A stretch of DNA of 64,000 nucleotides from Tillus elongatus (Eukaryota; Arthropoda; Insecta; Coleoptera; Cleridae): contig OZ023262.1 of the NCBI GenBank assembly GCA_964006375.1, forward strand, positions 87,303,154 through 87,367,153. The letters run 5' to 3'. The notes beneath the pieces are model-generated. The model saw only the letters and a list, made by a program, of their open reading frames with translations, had not been told where the DNA came from and ran no database searches. Shown in pieces: positions 30,143 through 40,936 of this stretch. The position numbers and the translations under genes are program-made. Every line of letters starts with the position of its first letter. Position 1 is the first letter of the stretch.

Positions 30143-30492
30143 GTAAAGGAAATATGTAAGGACACTCTAAGGCCTCAATCTGCCTACTCCTTAGAGTGAT
30201 GGACAAATGTGGGTAAAGGAAATATGTAAGGACACTCTAAGGCCTCAATCTGCCTACTCCTTAGAGTGGTGGACAAAGGTGGGTAAAGGAAATATGTAAG
30301 GACACTCTAAGGCCTCAATCTGCCTACTCCTTAGAGTGATGGACAAAGGTGGGTAAAGGAAATATGTAAGGACACTCTAAGGCCTCAATCTGCCTACTCC
30401 TTAGAGTGGTGGACAAAGGTAGGTAAAGGAAATATGTAAGGACACTCTAAGGCCTCAATCTGCCTACTCCTTAGAGCGGTGGATAAAGGTAC
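30143..30492 (-). repeat. Five tandem 70-bp units in PLE copy B
   Basis: Units start GTAAAGGAAATATG at 30143, 30213, 30283, 30353 and 30423. The first four are nearly identical, differing at GTGATGG/GTGGTGG and a few other sites; the fifth is closest to the joining sequence of copy A. Confidence 0.95.
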
Positions 30493-30539
30493 GTTGTAGC
30501 TCGATTACGGGGCCTCAATCTGCCTACTCCCCAAATCTC

Positions 30540-31222
30540 GCCGGAGATCGTCTGTGAGGTTTCAGTGTGTTCAACCCTAGGCCTCAGAGAGATCTGGCAG
30601 TTCGTTGCAAGTCTTGTCTTATATATGTCGTTCCGTCTACCTGTTGCGTCATCAGTGAAAGTAGTGGGGTCACCGTCAATTAAGTGGGGGGCTTTGGTCA
30701 CGGTATCTAGAGGAGGATTAAGAGGGTCACCGGCATTTGTTGAGGCAGATAATGATGCAACAAAATTGTCTGTGGATATCATTTCCCTTTTGTGTCTTTG
30801 CAAAGAAGATATAATAGGTTTCCAAGTAGTCGGAAGGCGAAGACCATCATCTCTCTTATTTAAACAATCGGGACGTTTTTCAATCTCGATTGCTTCGCGG
30901 ATAATTCTCGTTTTGAAATTGTAAACCGGTGCTATTGTTTTGGCATTATCGAAGTCTATTTTGTGCCCTGTATGAATATGATGCATGGCCAGCGCCGATG
31001 AGGGGTCGGATTTTCTAACTGCGAGGGTGTGTTCGTATATTCTATTGTGGATGCGTCTGTTTGTTTGTCCTACGTAAGTTCGGGAACAGTCGGAACAAGG
31101 AATTTCGTAAACTCCGTGGGATTCGTTTGGAATCGTATCCTTGGGAGTTTTTATAAGATTTGACAGTTTTTGGTCTGTTGTGAATACGGTTTTGATATTA
31201 TGGGTTCTGAAAATTCGGCTGA
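30540..31222 (-). pseudogene. Penelope-like GIY-YIG endonuclease fragment
   Basis: The 171-codon open stretch (30471-30986) is the C-terminal part, matching copy A residue by residue with scattered changes. The GIY-YIG core (GVYEIPCSDCSRTYVGQT) lies upstream at about 31050-31120. RT sequence is absent. Confidence 0.8.
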
Positions 31223-31224
31223 CA

Positions 31225-31286
31225 TAACTACAAATAAATGTGTACGTACGAATGTAAAAACGCTGTATAAATAAGACATATTGAAG

Positions 31287-31349
<63 letters not shown>

Positions 31350-31657
31350 AATTAGTTATAATGAGTAATATAATAATAATACTTTATTGACTAAGGTAAT
31401 AACAATCACAAATGCCCGCTTGAGCGTAGAGCCAGTTACTGCGATTACAAAAAAATAAAACAAGCTAAACCGTCTTCATGAACAAAACATCAAAATTAAA
31501 TGCACAAATTAGACTCGTTCAGAGTTCAAACACATCAACTGAGCAACTGAAAATAACCCAACTACAAATAAATGTGTACGTACGAATGTAAAAACGCTGT
31601 ATAAATAAGACATATTGAAGACAATGTATAAATACATATATGAAATAATAATAATAT

Positions 31658-31659
<2 letters not shown>
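31225..31659. repeat. 68-bp direct repeats around a short insert
   Basis: ACTACAAATAAATGTGTACG and the following bases occur at 31225-31290 and again at 31561-31625 with no difference that I see. Between them are a TA array (31290-31348) and about 210 bp including ATAATACTTTATTGACTAAG, which resembles the 3' end of a LINE read on the minus strand. A long target duplication or a local duplication would both explain it. Confidence 0.65.
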
Positions 31660-31750
<91 letters not shown>

Positions 31751-31870
31751 AAGTCGCGATCTTCTCTATAGTGAATTTTTCTAAGAAAATTTACTTAAAA
31801 GATATGTTTTAAATAAAACAAATTTTTATGAAAATTCGCTACCATAACACACTTGCTGCGTCCAGCCTTT
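31660..31870. repeat. (TA)n array followed by A-hairpin and B-arm end
   Basis: TA array at 31660-31750; AAGTCGCGATCTTCTCTATA and a hairpin TAGTGAATTTTTCTAAGAAA (inverted A-arm end); then ATGAAAATTCGCTACCATAA and the end GCTGCGTCC at about 31863. The two family ends are only about 60 bp apart, so this is a junction of two damaged copies. Confidence 0.6.
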
Positions 31871-32000
31871 TAGTGATTTTTTATTTAAAAAATTCACTAA
31901 TAGAGAGGTATCGATGGTGAGACTTTGCAAAAATTCTTTCAAATGAGCGCGAATTAGGACCCCTAGAACCCATATCCGGGGTCAGTTTGAATTTTTATAT

Positions 32001-32084
<84 letters not shown>

Positions 32085-32355
32085 CCGTCTGATAACTCAA
32101 AAAATAATTAACCGATTTAGATGAAACTCGGCAAGTGCCTTTCTTTTATTAATGGCTTGGATGAGTTCGTTGGCCAGGAAAATCGGACGGGGTTTTCCGG
32201 GAAAATTTTGAGTTTTCTTTCAAAAAAAAATTTTTTTTTCCGAAAATTTCGATAAAATTTGGTCTACATATTGCTTTGGGAAATACCTAACTAGGTGCCA
32301 AAATTCAGCTTTTTAGGGTTACAGAAAATTGAGCTATTCAAATTTGAAACATTTA
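31871..32355 (+). mobile_element. TA-core element, 3'-truncated
   Basis: A hairpin (TTAGTGATTTTTTATTTAAA then AAATTCACTAA), A arm with GGACCCCTAGAACCCATATC, TA array 32004-32080, and B arm to AATTTGAAACATTTA. The terminal GGACGCAGC end is absent. Confidence 0.8.
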
Positions 32356-33000
32356 TGTTTAAATCATAAGTATGTGGTTGCTGTTGGTTAGTCAATTCTT
32401 CTCTTATTGACTCATGAAATTCATTTGTAAGTTTCCGAGAAATGTCAATAATACTGAATTCACTGATTGTTAATCATTGGAAGCATTTACGATTATATAT
32501 AACCCTATTGTAATTTATTATCATTTATCACCTCTGTAGTATAATTATTTTTTCCTGACAACTCGCAGCGTTTTTAGTCAATTGTTGTTATTAATAGTCA
32601 ATAGTTTCTTTCCTAATACACACACCTTCCATTGAATTCTGCTTCTACGGCTGTTACAGTCCTTTTATTTAGAGGTAGAGTTGTAACCACTCATACAAAC
32701 AGTGTTTTTTAACCACGTGGCTGGGGAACTGACCGAATTCATTCCCAGTTGCTGTTGATTTACTCATATTCTCTTAATACGTTTGAAGATGTGGTGTCTA
32801 CTTCATTCCAAGTCACTATTAACCGACTATTTATGAAATCAAATAAGTAAATTAAATGGATTGTCATAAAATATGTAGTGTATTAAGACAAGGGAAAAAG
32901 AAATAAAACATATATAACTGTGCACATTTTGATTATATTTTAGGGTGCTTGAGAGAGGTATTGTCACAGCATAATATCTTATTAAAGTTCATTTGTAAAT
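32356..33000. other. Unassigned AT-rich DNA
   Basis: No open frame of interest and no repeat shared with the rest of the window. Confidence 0.4.
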
Positions 33001-33027
33001 AGGTTTAATTTTTATACGTTTATATAG

Positions 33028-33074
<47 letters not shown>

Positions 33075-33520
33075 TAACTCAAAAAATAATTAACCGATTT
33101 CGATGAAACTTGGCAAGTGCCTGTCTTTTATTAATGGCTTGGATGAGTTTGTTATCCAGAAAAATCAGACGGGGTTTTCCGGAAAAATTTTGAGTTTTCT
33201 TTCGAAAAAATTTTTTTTCTCCGAAAGTAACAAAGCTGTTTCAATGAAATTTACTATATATGTTGTCTCAACCTTACTACGTACCAAAATTCAACTTTCT
33301 AAGTTTAGAGAAAATTGAGTTATTCAAATTTTAAATTTTCTTTCGAAAAAAATTTTTCTCCGAAAATTACAAAGTTATTTTAATGAAATTTTGTGAATAT
33401 CTTGCCTTAGGAAAAACCTTACTACGTATTGAAATTAAACTCTCTAAGTTTATAGAAAATTGAGTTATTTAAATTTGAAGCATTTAATAAAAATTCACTA
33501 CCATAACGCACTTGCTGCGT
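33001..33520 (+). mobile_element. TA-core element lacking the A arm
   Basis: Short TA array at 33029-33072, then a complete B arm ending TAACGCACTTGCTGCGTCC at about 33518. The B arm contains the 140-bp segment (TTTTCTTTCGAAAAAA... TTGAGTTATTCAAATTT) twice in tandem, 33195-33335 and 33336-33480. Confidence 0.8.
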
Positions 33521-34876
33521 CCCGAGTTTTTTCAACTTGAATCAATGAATAAATATATTTATGTAACCCGCTCATAAATAGGTTATCGCTAACTCTGTAT
33601 AATATTCTCAACATAATTAAGATGTTTAACGTGCGTCTATCTGTAACAATTATCAGTTTGTGATGACTTTATGCTTTTTGAAAGGATAAATGTTATGTCA
33701 TTGTACACAGCTTTTATTTTCTGAATTATGAATCAGTTTACTGTAATTCAAAGGAAATGATAACGCCTATTTATCGATTACGGTGTTTATTTCTGAGCAA
33801 TAAAACATTACAGCAGTTGTTTGTGTTCGGAACAAACAACGTTAATTTTTTGTCAGATCTGATAAATGATAAAGTAGTGAAAAATAGCCCAATCTATGAT
33901 TATACGAGGGAAGATTAAATAAAAATGTCCTAGCTATGAAACAAACGTGACCCCATGATAGTTGTTTAAGATGCTCTTGGGTAACTTGAGTCATTATTTT
34001 ACAACACAACACAGTTTCTGACATTAGTATATCAGTAGGAAAAGGTATTTCTGTTATTTCATCATTAATATAATATAAGAGTACTTGAAACTGTCAGGTG
34101 TCGTATTTTGGTTGCAATTGCTGGATATCTCGGTTATTAGTAAGGATAGAACCTTGGGGCTTTCGCAAACCTGAGCTACTTTTTTGTAAAACGAAAGATG
34201 CCGCGAACAAAATTGTCATAGCCGTCTTAGTTTCCGAGCTTCAGGGCGATATTGAAAATATTGCATTTTTAGGTACCCCTTGTATTTCATTTGTCTGACA
34301 ACATGTCAAAAAGATAAAGAATCTAGTGGCGTAGTTAGTTTTTTTCTAAATGTTACTGTTTTTTTTTAATATTGGGCGATGTTTTTTTTTAAATGGGACA
34401 GCCTGTACATTTCTCAAGAAATCAATTTGCATTTTGCAAGCTTCTCACAAATATATAATGTTATGCGTCTATTATAATAAACAACGAAAAAACTCAAAAT
34501 TTTCTTAATTGCATTCAAAATTTTGCAGTATGCTATGCAACAAATGCTGCTGTTTACTTATTTCTATATACTAACAATTAATTATTTAATAACAGCTATT
34601 TATCAATATATCTATTGCTGATTTACAACACAAAGAGGTGCAGTACAACACATAGACTAAAAGGTGGTAATATGGAACCGTGTCTGTAATATGAAACCCG
34701 CTCATTAAATTAAAGCTAGTGGCGACATCCAACACCGTGTTTGCTAAATTTCAGATAAAGCCGTGTTTAGGAAACAACTTAATTTATTTCACATTGGACT
34801 TTCAGTAATTTGAGGTTATGCTAACGGACATAAAAGGAAAGTTTACTTGTGCCATTTTATACCAAAAATAAAGTAC
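33521..34876. other. Unassigned DNA upstream of an LTR
   Basis: No gene called. Open frames of 60-66 codons (33842-34024, 34098-34298) have no family signature. TTCAGGGCGATATTGAAAAT and GGGACAGCCTGTACATTTCT resemble mobile-element text but I cannot place them. Confidence 0.4.
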
Positions 34877-35159
34877 TGTTACGCTCTTTAGGGTCTGGAA
34901 CTACATTTATAGAAGGACCTAGAAGTGACAGGTATGGATCAATGTAGAAAGGTCTATAATTTCTATGAACAACACAAATAGGCAATCCGAAGATAGAGGG
35001 AGTCAGTAAGTATTAAGTATTGTAAAATAATAGAGGCGAGAAGTATACTATAGACATTTAGTAATAGGGAGAAATATTTTAGTGGATGGTGGTGTTGGAA
35101 AATAGTTGGTTATAATAAATTTGTTGCTTGAAAAATCCAGAACCCCGAAGAACGTAACA
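34877..35159 (+). mobile_element. Long terminal repeat (5' LTR of a retrotransposon remnant)
   Basis: The stretch begins TGTTACG and ends CGTAACA, a perfect 7-bp inverted pair with the TG...CA rule. It is followed directly by AGGTGTCAGAAGTGGGAT (35162-35179), a sequence I associate with the primer-binding region of insect gypsy-type elements, and then by gag-like sequence. At 283 bp it is a usual LTR length. The matching 3' LTR is not in the window. Confidence 0.65.
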
Positions 35160-35219
35160 ACAGGTGTCAGAAGTGGGATTTTTAAGGTGATCAGTGTTAG
35201 CGGTGATTCATAAATGGCT

Positions 35220-35777
35220 GGGTTTTAAAACAAAGCAAAATGTGTACCAGCTTTAGGTAAGTCCTTGCCTAAGACACGCAGCTATTAGAAATGATATGGA
35301 AAAAAATGGACGAAGATGCTAAATTAGCACGAGAAGAAGCACGAAGAAGAGATGAAGAATCAAGAGAAGAACTAAGAAGAAGAGATGAAAAAGCAAGAGA
35401 AGAACCAAAAAAGAGATGAAGAAGCGAAAGAAGAATTGGGAAAACCAGACAAAGAAGCAAGAGGGGAACTGAGAAAATGAGACGAAGAAAACAAGAAAAT
35501 TCTGCAAAAACAAGCCTGCAGTAATTAATATTACTTCATACATAGACAAACGAATAAAGCAGATAAAAGATGACATCCTTCAGCAAGTAGAAAGTCGAGT
35601 AAGGTGTATCAGCGACGATGTAGATGACAAGCTGACGAGTGTGCAAGAGGGCCAAGCGGAAGTACAGAAGAAAATAGTATCACTAGAAAAGAAGTACGAT
35701 ACCGTAGCCAAGGGAAACATCAGACTCGAAGATAGCCTCGTCGTAAGAATTAAGGTCCCCAGATTTGATGAGATCAT
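35220..35777 (+). pseudogene. Retrotransposon gag remnant (charged coiled-coil part)
   Basis: Fragments in shifting frames give a Glu/Arg/Lys-rich helix (KLAREEARRRDEESREELRR), then QIKDDILQQVESRVR-like and VQEGQAEVQKKIVSLEKKYD segments, and end at IKVPRFDEI, the usual start of the gag capsid region. Several stops occur before 35540. With the LTR and primer site just upstream it is the 5' part of one LTR element; everything beyond the capsid start is gone. Confidence 0.65.
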
Positions 35778-35930
35778 GTGACTGAGCCATCAAATCTGGG
35801 GACCTTAATTCTTATGACGGGGCTATCTTCGAGTCTCTTGTTTGCCTTGGTTAGGGTATCATACCTCTTTTCTAGTGATACTATTTTCTGCTGTACTTCC
35901 GCTTGTACCCCTTGCAAATTCCGTCTCCTT
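35640..35930. repeat. Inverted duplication of gag sequence
   Basis: About 35650-35774 (GAAGTACAGAAGAAAATAGT to CCCCAGATTTGATG) is repeated inverted at 35787-35910 (CATCAAATCTGGGGACCTTA to TTTTCTGCTGTACTTC) with a gap of only about 12 bp. The arms differ at roughly one base in eight, so they come from two related copies joined head to head, or an old inverted duplication. Confidence 0.85.
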
Positions 35931-36362
35931 TAGATAAATATCCATTCATCTAAAGGAGATGGATGTGGCAGTACTTTACTCCCATGTGGCTCCGGGGACG
36001 AACTAAAAGGATAGGCTGATGGTAACTCATGCGTGTCGTAAGAGGCGACAAATTGGAGACAAACACTGGTGGGGGTCTGGTCCAGATGAGCCTGGAGGGA
36101 GACTGATATCTCTAGGGACTTATATACACCCGAATTTCATAGCCTCCACTGTGGGCTTCGAAATGGACAATTGACGTCGCTTGGTTGTTACCCGGGAGCG
36201 GGGTTCCATATGATACGACCTTGAGTTAAACGCTGGCAAGTGTCGCGTGTACCCGGAGGGGGTTGTGTTCTCTGGAACGTGGTATGCACCTGGATTTTAA
36301 GGGCATCACTGTGTGCTTCGAGAAGGAGAAACGATCTCGCTCGGGTGATGCTTGGATGATGT
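35931..36362 (+). repeat. GC-rich repeated segment, about two units
   Basis: CGTGTCGTAAGAGGCGAC (near 36029) is a sequence I have met repeatedly in insect repeats. Two similar stretches follow: CATAGCCTCCACTGTGGGCT then TCG (36137) and AAGGGCATCACTGTGTGCTT then CG (36298), about 161 bp apart. No protein is visible. It may be untranslated sequence of a LINE, but that is a guess. Confidence 0.5.
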
Positions 36363-36961
36363 TTTTTTTAAATAAAATTCACTAAAAACCAATTTTAGCT
36401 GAGTTACGAAAAATTATACAAATTTACAACTAAATATCTTCGTAACGGTAAGTTTTACTGAAAAGTTTGTAATGACCTTTTTTATAGAAAATGTAATGAG
36501 GATTGGTATTGGTAATAAGTATTTTCATTTAAAAGATATTATTTTAGGAAATATTTGCGTAAAGCTAAATTTGGACGCCTTTTTTCCAATATGCCGGCTA
36601 ACGTCGACTTTGCTCGAAGGGGAAAACTTAGTATATCTACCATGATATAAAAATAAAGAGATTAAATCAATTTCCAGATTTCCTGGAATTATTTCCATAT
36701 TTAACTGCTTGCCGCCTGGCCTATTAGTGATACTTCTAAACGAATAGACTGAATTTCACAAATAAAAAAGCAATGTATAGGGAATGAAAATATCTTTTCA
36801 ACGGGCTACCACATGCCCCCTATTCCCATTTGCAAAATTTGAAGGATTAATACCCGCTTAGGAAGGTAAATTTTGGGCTATACTTTTTGCGTCAAAAGTT
36901 GTCCCCCTACAAGTAAACTTGACGTGTTTCAGGTGTTTTTCCACAAAATCTTATATATATA
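36363..36961. other. Unassigned AT-rich DNA
   Basis: The left edge has a possible A-hairpin half (AAATAAAATTCACTAAAAA). Nothing else is recognisable. Confidence 0.4.
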
Positions 36962-37289
36962 CACTGTGTCTATAAAGTAATGCATAAATTCATAAATTCA
37001 ATAAAATTGAAAGTGACCATTATTGAGGAAAGTTCACAAACAGGTCAATTTTTATTTTCAAAAAAGAACTTTTTCGTATAACAATCTTACCCGTGTTGTT
37101 ATACCTTTTCAAGCGGTAGCTACCCTTTCGAAATTTTGAATTTGGATGGTGGGTAGGGTGATACATCTTTTTAGAGCTAATTCAATTATCTATTCAGCAA
37201 CACCATTATTTTTTGTAGGAATAAAATAAAGTGATTAATAATAACATTTTTATTGTCAGTAACACCTAACACAGGTGAAGCATATAAAG

Positions 37290-38290
37290 AATTACATAGT
37301 TCAGTCTCATCCAATCAAATGTTTGAAATGCCCGCCTTCTTGTGCCTGGCAATATCCCAAACGGTCAACAACGGTCTTGTTTGAGTCTATATATAAAATC
37401 TCTGGAGAAGTTTTGGGACATTTAGTTCTAATTCTTATTTTTAATTCGTCGATAGTATCTGGTTTGACCTTGAATACCACATTCTTCAAATGACCCCACA
37501 GAAAAAAAGACTAAGGGAGTTGGGAAATTGTTGATTCAGATACTGTCGAACATTAACGTCATAATGCGCAGGGGCACCATCTTGTTGATACCATAAGTTA
37601 TGATTTGTCATACCAGCATTGTGTCCATCAGGAAATGAGTTCAACAGCGTCGGAATGAGATGTTGCTGTAAAAATTGTAAATATCGATGTCCATTTATAG
37701 TTTCATAAAAAAAAAGTGGGGACCAATAATCCTACTACTAATAATTCCCGCCCAAACATTTACCTTTTGTGGATTTTGTGTGTGATTCTGTTGCATACAT
37801 CTTGGATTTTCTCTTGCCCAATATCTGCAGTTTTGACGGTTAACTTCTCCATGTAGTGTAAAATAAATTCGTCCGAAAACAGAATATTTGGTACTTGCAA
37901 AGAGTTATCATTATATTTATCACGTTGCACAAAACTGGATCCTTCGGTCCGGATCGTCATCATTCAAGTTTTAATACTTTATGTGCGCTCTGACATGGAA
38001 TGCCATTATCTCGGCCAATTCACAGAACGCTACTGTGGGGATTCTCTTCCACTGCCAATAAGATGTTTAATTTCACTTCTTCACTTATAAACCAGCGACC
38101 TGTTTTCGGCAAATCTTCCACGTTAGACGTTTCTCGAAATTGCTTATCTATTATATCATTGTCGATTGATTGATAGACATATCCGGATATTTAGTATTAA
38201 ACAAATTACACACCTCTGCCTGAGTTTAGATCCTGTCAGCCTAACCAACCATCATTAGAAATTTAATTCTTTGAGCTATTGGTAAAAGCA
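37290..38290 (-). pseudogene. Decayed mariner-like transposase
   Basis: Reading leftward, N-terminal pieces with helix-turn-helix text occur near 38250-38060. The second catalytic region is clear (WYQQDGAPAHYDVNVRQYL at about 37600-37550). The last acidic region is lost by a small deletion after FPNSLSLF. The C-terminal helix is open (37307-37489: KVKPDTIDELKIRIRTKCP). Stops and shifts rule out activity. Confidence 0.75.
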
Positions 38291-38495
38291 TTTTACCAAC
38301 AATTTAATAATAAATTTTAAAAAGCAAAAGTTGAAAGTGATACGTATTTCCTTTTCACAACAACAAAACGTAAATTTACTAGGTACTATTATTTGTAGAT
38401 TGTATCGCAAAAAATTATCAAACTGATGCTTGATTAGTTTTTATGACAATCGATTGTTACGGATACGACATAGTATACAACAACATCTCTAGAGT

Positions 38496-38956
38496 TCTTT
38501 TCGTACAAGACGCTTAACATTTCGAATTTTGTTTACAGACTTTGAGGTATTGAAGTATCATATCATGATCATTATATCAGCATCATAAGATCAGAATTCT
38601 TTACAGGCTGCACTTGTGTTAAAAGGTAAGATGCTTACTGGCAATTAGGCCATTGCTGACCCTTTTTGCTCATCTAAACTAATCTACCCTCCACCTTGAG
38701 CTCAATCTCAACGACGACAATGATTTTTAAAAAATCATCCGCCACCGGTGAGGCTCGAACCGTCGACCCCCGAGTCCGTATTGGAAAGTCTGAATCGACT
38801 TTCCCGCACGGTCACGGAGGCGCTCTTTTCGTACAAGACGCTCAACATTTCGAATTTTGTTTACAGACTTTGAGGTATTGAAGTATCATATCATGATCAT
38901 TATATCAGCATCATAAGATCAGACTATGTAATTCTTTACAGGCTGCACTTGTGTTA
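38496..38956. repeat. 130-bp direct repeats flanking a tRNA-like insert
   Basis: TCTTTTCGTACAAGACGCT through GCACTTGTGTTA occurs at 38496-38621 (126 bp) and 38824-38956 (133 bp, with a 7-bp CTATGTA difference). The insert between them, 38622-38823, has a minus-strand RNA polymerase III B box (GGTTCGAGCCT, complement of about 38752-38762) and an A-box-like TGACCGTGCGGG upstream of it, so it looks like a tRNA-derived SINE whose head is at 38823. Confidence 0.7.
38622..38823 (-). mobile_element. tRNA-derived SINE (minus strand)
   Basis: The promoter boxes are spaced as in tRNAs and the body runs leftward to AGTAAGCATCTTACC. It differs from the SINE at 3181-3534 and lacks that element's conserved middle domain. 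It is too degenerate to fold as a working tRNA by eye. Confidence 0.6.
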
Positions 38957-39228
38957 GGTGCTACTAACAATAAAAAATTTATTAGTCACTTTATTTTATT
39001 CCTACAAAAAAAATTGGCGTTGCTGAATAGATAATTGGATTAGCTTTAAAAAATATATCATACTACCGACCATCCAACTTCAAAATTTCGAAGTGGGAGC
39101 TACCCTTTGAAGAGGTATGGGTGAGATTTTTATAGCAAAAAGTTGGTTTTTTGATAATAAAATCAACCTGGTTTTGAAATTTCCTTAATAATGGTCACTT
39201 TCCATTTTGAATTGACTTTATAGACACA

Positions 39229-39229
<1 letters not shown>

Positions 39230-39286
<57 letters not shown>
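39230..39286. repeat. (TA)n array
   Basis: TA array between the right end of the mariner-like element and the 3' side of Penelope-like copy C. Confidence 0.95.
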
Positions 39287-39289
<3 letters not shown>

Positions 39290-39560
39290 TATTATGTATG
39301 TATAGATAGTAGCGCAGTAAAAACGGAAAAAAATCGCTCGCACACGTCAACTTTTATTTCGAGGGGAGCACGTTTTGCCGATATTCTCAACCCTTTACCT
39401 TAAATGGAAAAGAGTATTCAGTGTTACATGCAGACTTGGAGACTACTTCTCTGGCTTCACTGTTGGTTTTCGTTTTTGTAGGTGAAGGACGTAGCCAGCG
39501 CGTAAGCTAACTGGGACAAGTGGCTCTTACGAATTCTGGATAGTCTAGGATGTTCTTCAA

Positions 39561-39613
39561 CGTTTCTGCGACTATAGTTTCGCTGCTTGACAGCATTCTC
39601 AGACAGATAAAAA
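39561..39613 (-). ncRNA. Hammerhead-ribozyme-like motif in PLE copy C
   Basis: On the minus strand: helix I strand UCUGU, core CUGAGAA, one extra U, helix II GCUG-UCAAG-CAGC, core GAAA, minimal helix III (C-UAUA-G), cleavage triplet GUC, and the returning helix I strand GCAGA, which pairs with UCUGU at all five positions (one G-U). The order matches a type I hammerhead with tiny helix III. The core has A where G8 (consensus CUGANGA) is expected, so this copy is probably inactive. Hammerheads are known in Penelope-like elements. Confidence 0.55.
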
Positions 39614-40125
39614 TTGAAGTAGTACGAAATCATGACAACTACAAAAAAGATATGTTGCTATGTTATGAAATGATGTTTTGATCAAATTTTTTTTTATCAA
39701 ATTGAAAATAAAATGAAACACAGATGACAAATGAGGCATTCAAAATGTCTATTCGATGTATGTCAATATTTAACATAAAAATAGAACTAGCCTATAATAA
39801 CTATGATAACAGTTACAACAATAAAATAACTAAACAATAACAGTATAAAATCAGGCTCTATTATAACGAAAATATTGGCATACATCAACTCATTATATTA
39901 TTACAACTTTTTTGAAAGAATAGTTAAATTTATTTTCTTTGACTCATTTAATTAGAAAGAAGAATATCCAAGAAAGGGGAATTCATTAAATCAGTTTGCT
40001 CGTTTAAAACAAGGTAGTTATTGTCGTGTGTGTGCTTTTTGACTTCTAAAGATTCAAAGGTCTAGTTTACGTTTGTCATTATAAAAATGTAGTGGTTGTA
40101 TGCGGTTATTTACTGTAGGTCTAAG

Positions 40126-40920
40126 TTAGGTATCAATAATATGTTTTGCAAGTGTAGATTTGTCAGCGTGGTTATTTCTAAATGCAGAAATATGTTCATT
40201 GTATCGGGTGTTAAAATTTCTAGAAGTTTGACCTATGTAGATTGCGTTACAATGTGTACAAGCTATTTTATAAACTCCAGATTTTGTCAGGAAACAAGAT
40301 TTTTCTTTCGCGTTAAATAGCAAATCACGTGCCGTGTTGTAAGATTTAAAAATTACCATTGTATTTGTAAAGGTATTTAAAATTTTTGAAATGTTTTCTG
40401 AAATGGTTCTAAAATAAGTTATCGAAACGTATCTGTTGTCTTCTTTGTCTCAAATATTTGGATAAATTAAATTAATCGCTAATTTCTATTATTTTCTCTC
40501 TATCATTTTATCTATTATTTTAACAGAGTAGCCATTATTAAATGCTGTTTGCTTAATCATTGAAATTTCTTTTTCAACATTGTTTTGCGATATAGGTATT
40601 GAAAATGCACGGTGTATCGTAGAATGGTAGGCTGATAGCTTTTGTGAAAAAGGATGACATGAATCGTGTGGTATGGTTGTGTCAGTGTAAGTTGGTTTCC
40701 TATATATTTAAAAGTCAAATGAATTATTTTCTAACTTTCTAATTGTTAAGTCTAAAAAAATTATACAACTGTTAGCTTATTCTTCTAAAGTAAACATAAT
40801 ATTTGTGTAAAAGGTATTCAAAAATTCATTTAATTCTGCATGACTATCTTGAAAACATGCTAAATTATCATCTACGTATCTGTATCAAAACACAATATTA
40901 TGCGACCATACCATACGATT
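40126..40920 (-). pseudogene. Penelope-like RT / GIY-YIG fragment, copy C
   Basis: The open GIY-YIG part covers 40126-40359; upstream text in other frames includes FLDLTIRKLEN and YRKPTYTDTTIPHDSCHPFS, found also in copy D. YVDD is intact but is followed by frame breaks. The endonuclease segment has the Tyr and Gly residues of GIY-YIG and a downstream RYNEH. Confidence 0.75.
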
Positions 40921-40936
40921 CATGTCACCCTTTGGC

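Larger units (their letters stand above)
30055..31222 (-). mobile_element. Penelope-like retroelement, copy B, 5'-truncated
   Basis: It is collinear with copy A from the 3' terminus to just upstream of the GIY-YIG domain and stops abruptly at 31222 (AATTCGGCTGA). A 5' truncation at that point is what target-primed reverse transcription leaves when it ends early. The stem GGCTCC-AAAACA-GGAGCC followed by GAAACGTCGAG is perfect here (complement of about 30103-30132). Confidence 0.85.
36962..39230 (-). mobile_element. Mariner-like element, second family, about 330-bp inverted repeats
   Basis: The ends CACTGTGTCTATAAAGTAAT (left) and GACTTTATAGACACAG (right) are inverted and flanked by TA. The repeats run inward about 330 bp on each side (shared words GGTAGCTACCCTTTCGAAAT and TTTTATTCCTACAAAAAAAA). 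A minus-strand transposase pseudogene lies inside. The right half carries an extra 330 bp, a tRNA-like insert with 130-bp direct repeats. A second, split copy is at 51531-54930. TA arrays touch both ends. Confidence 0.85.
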
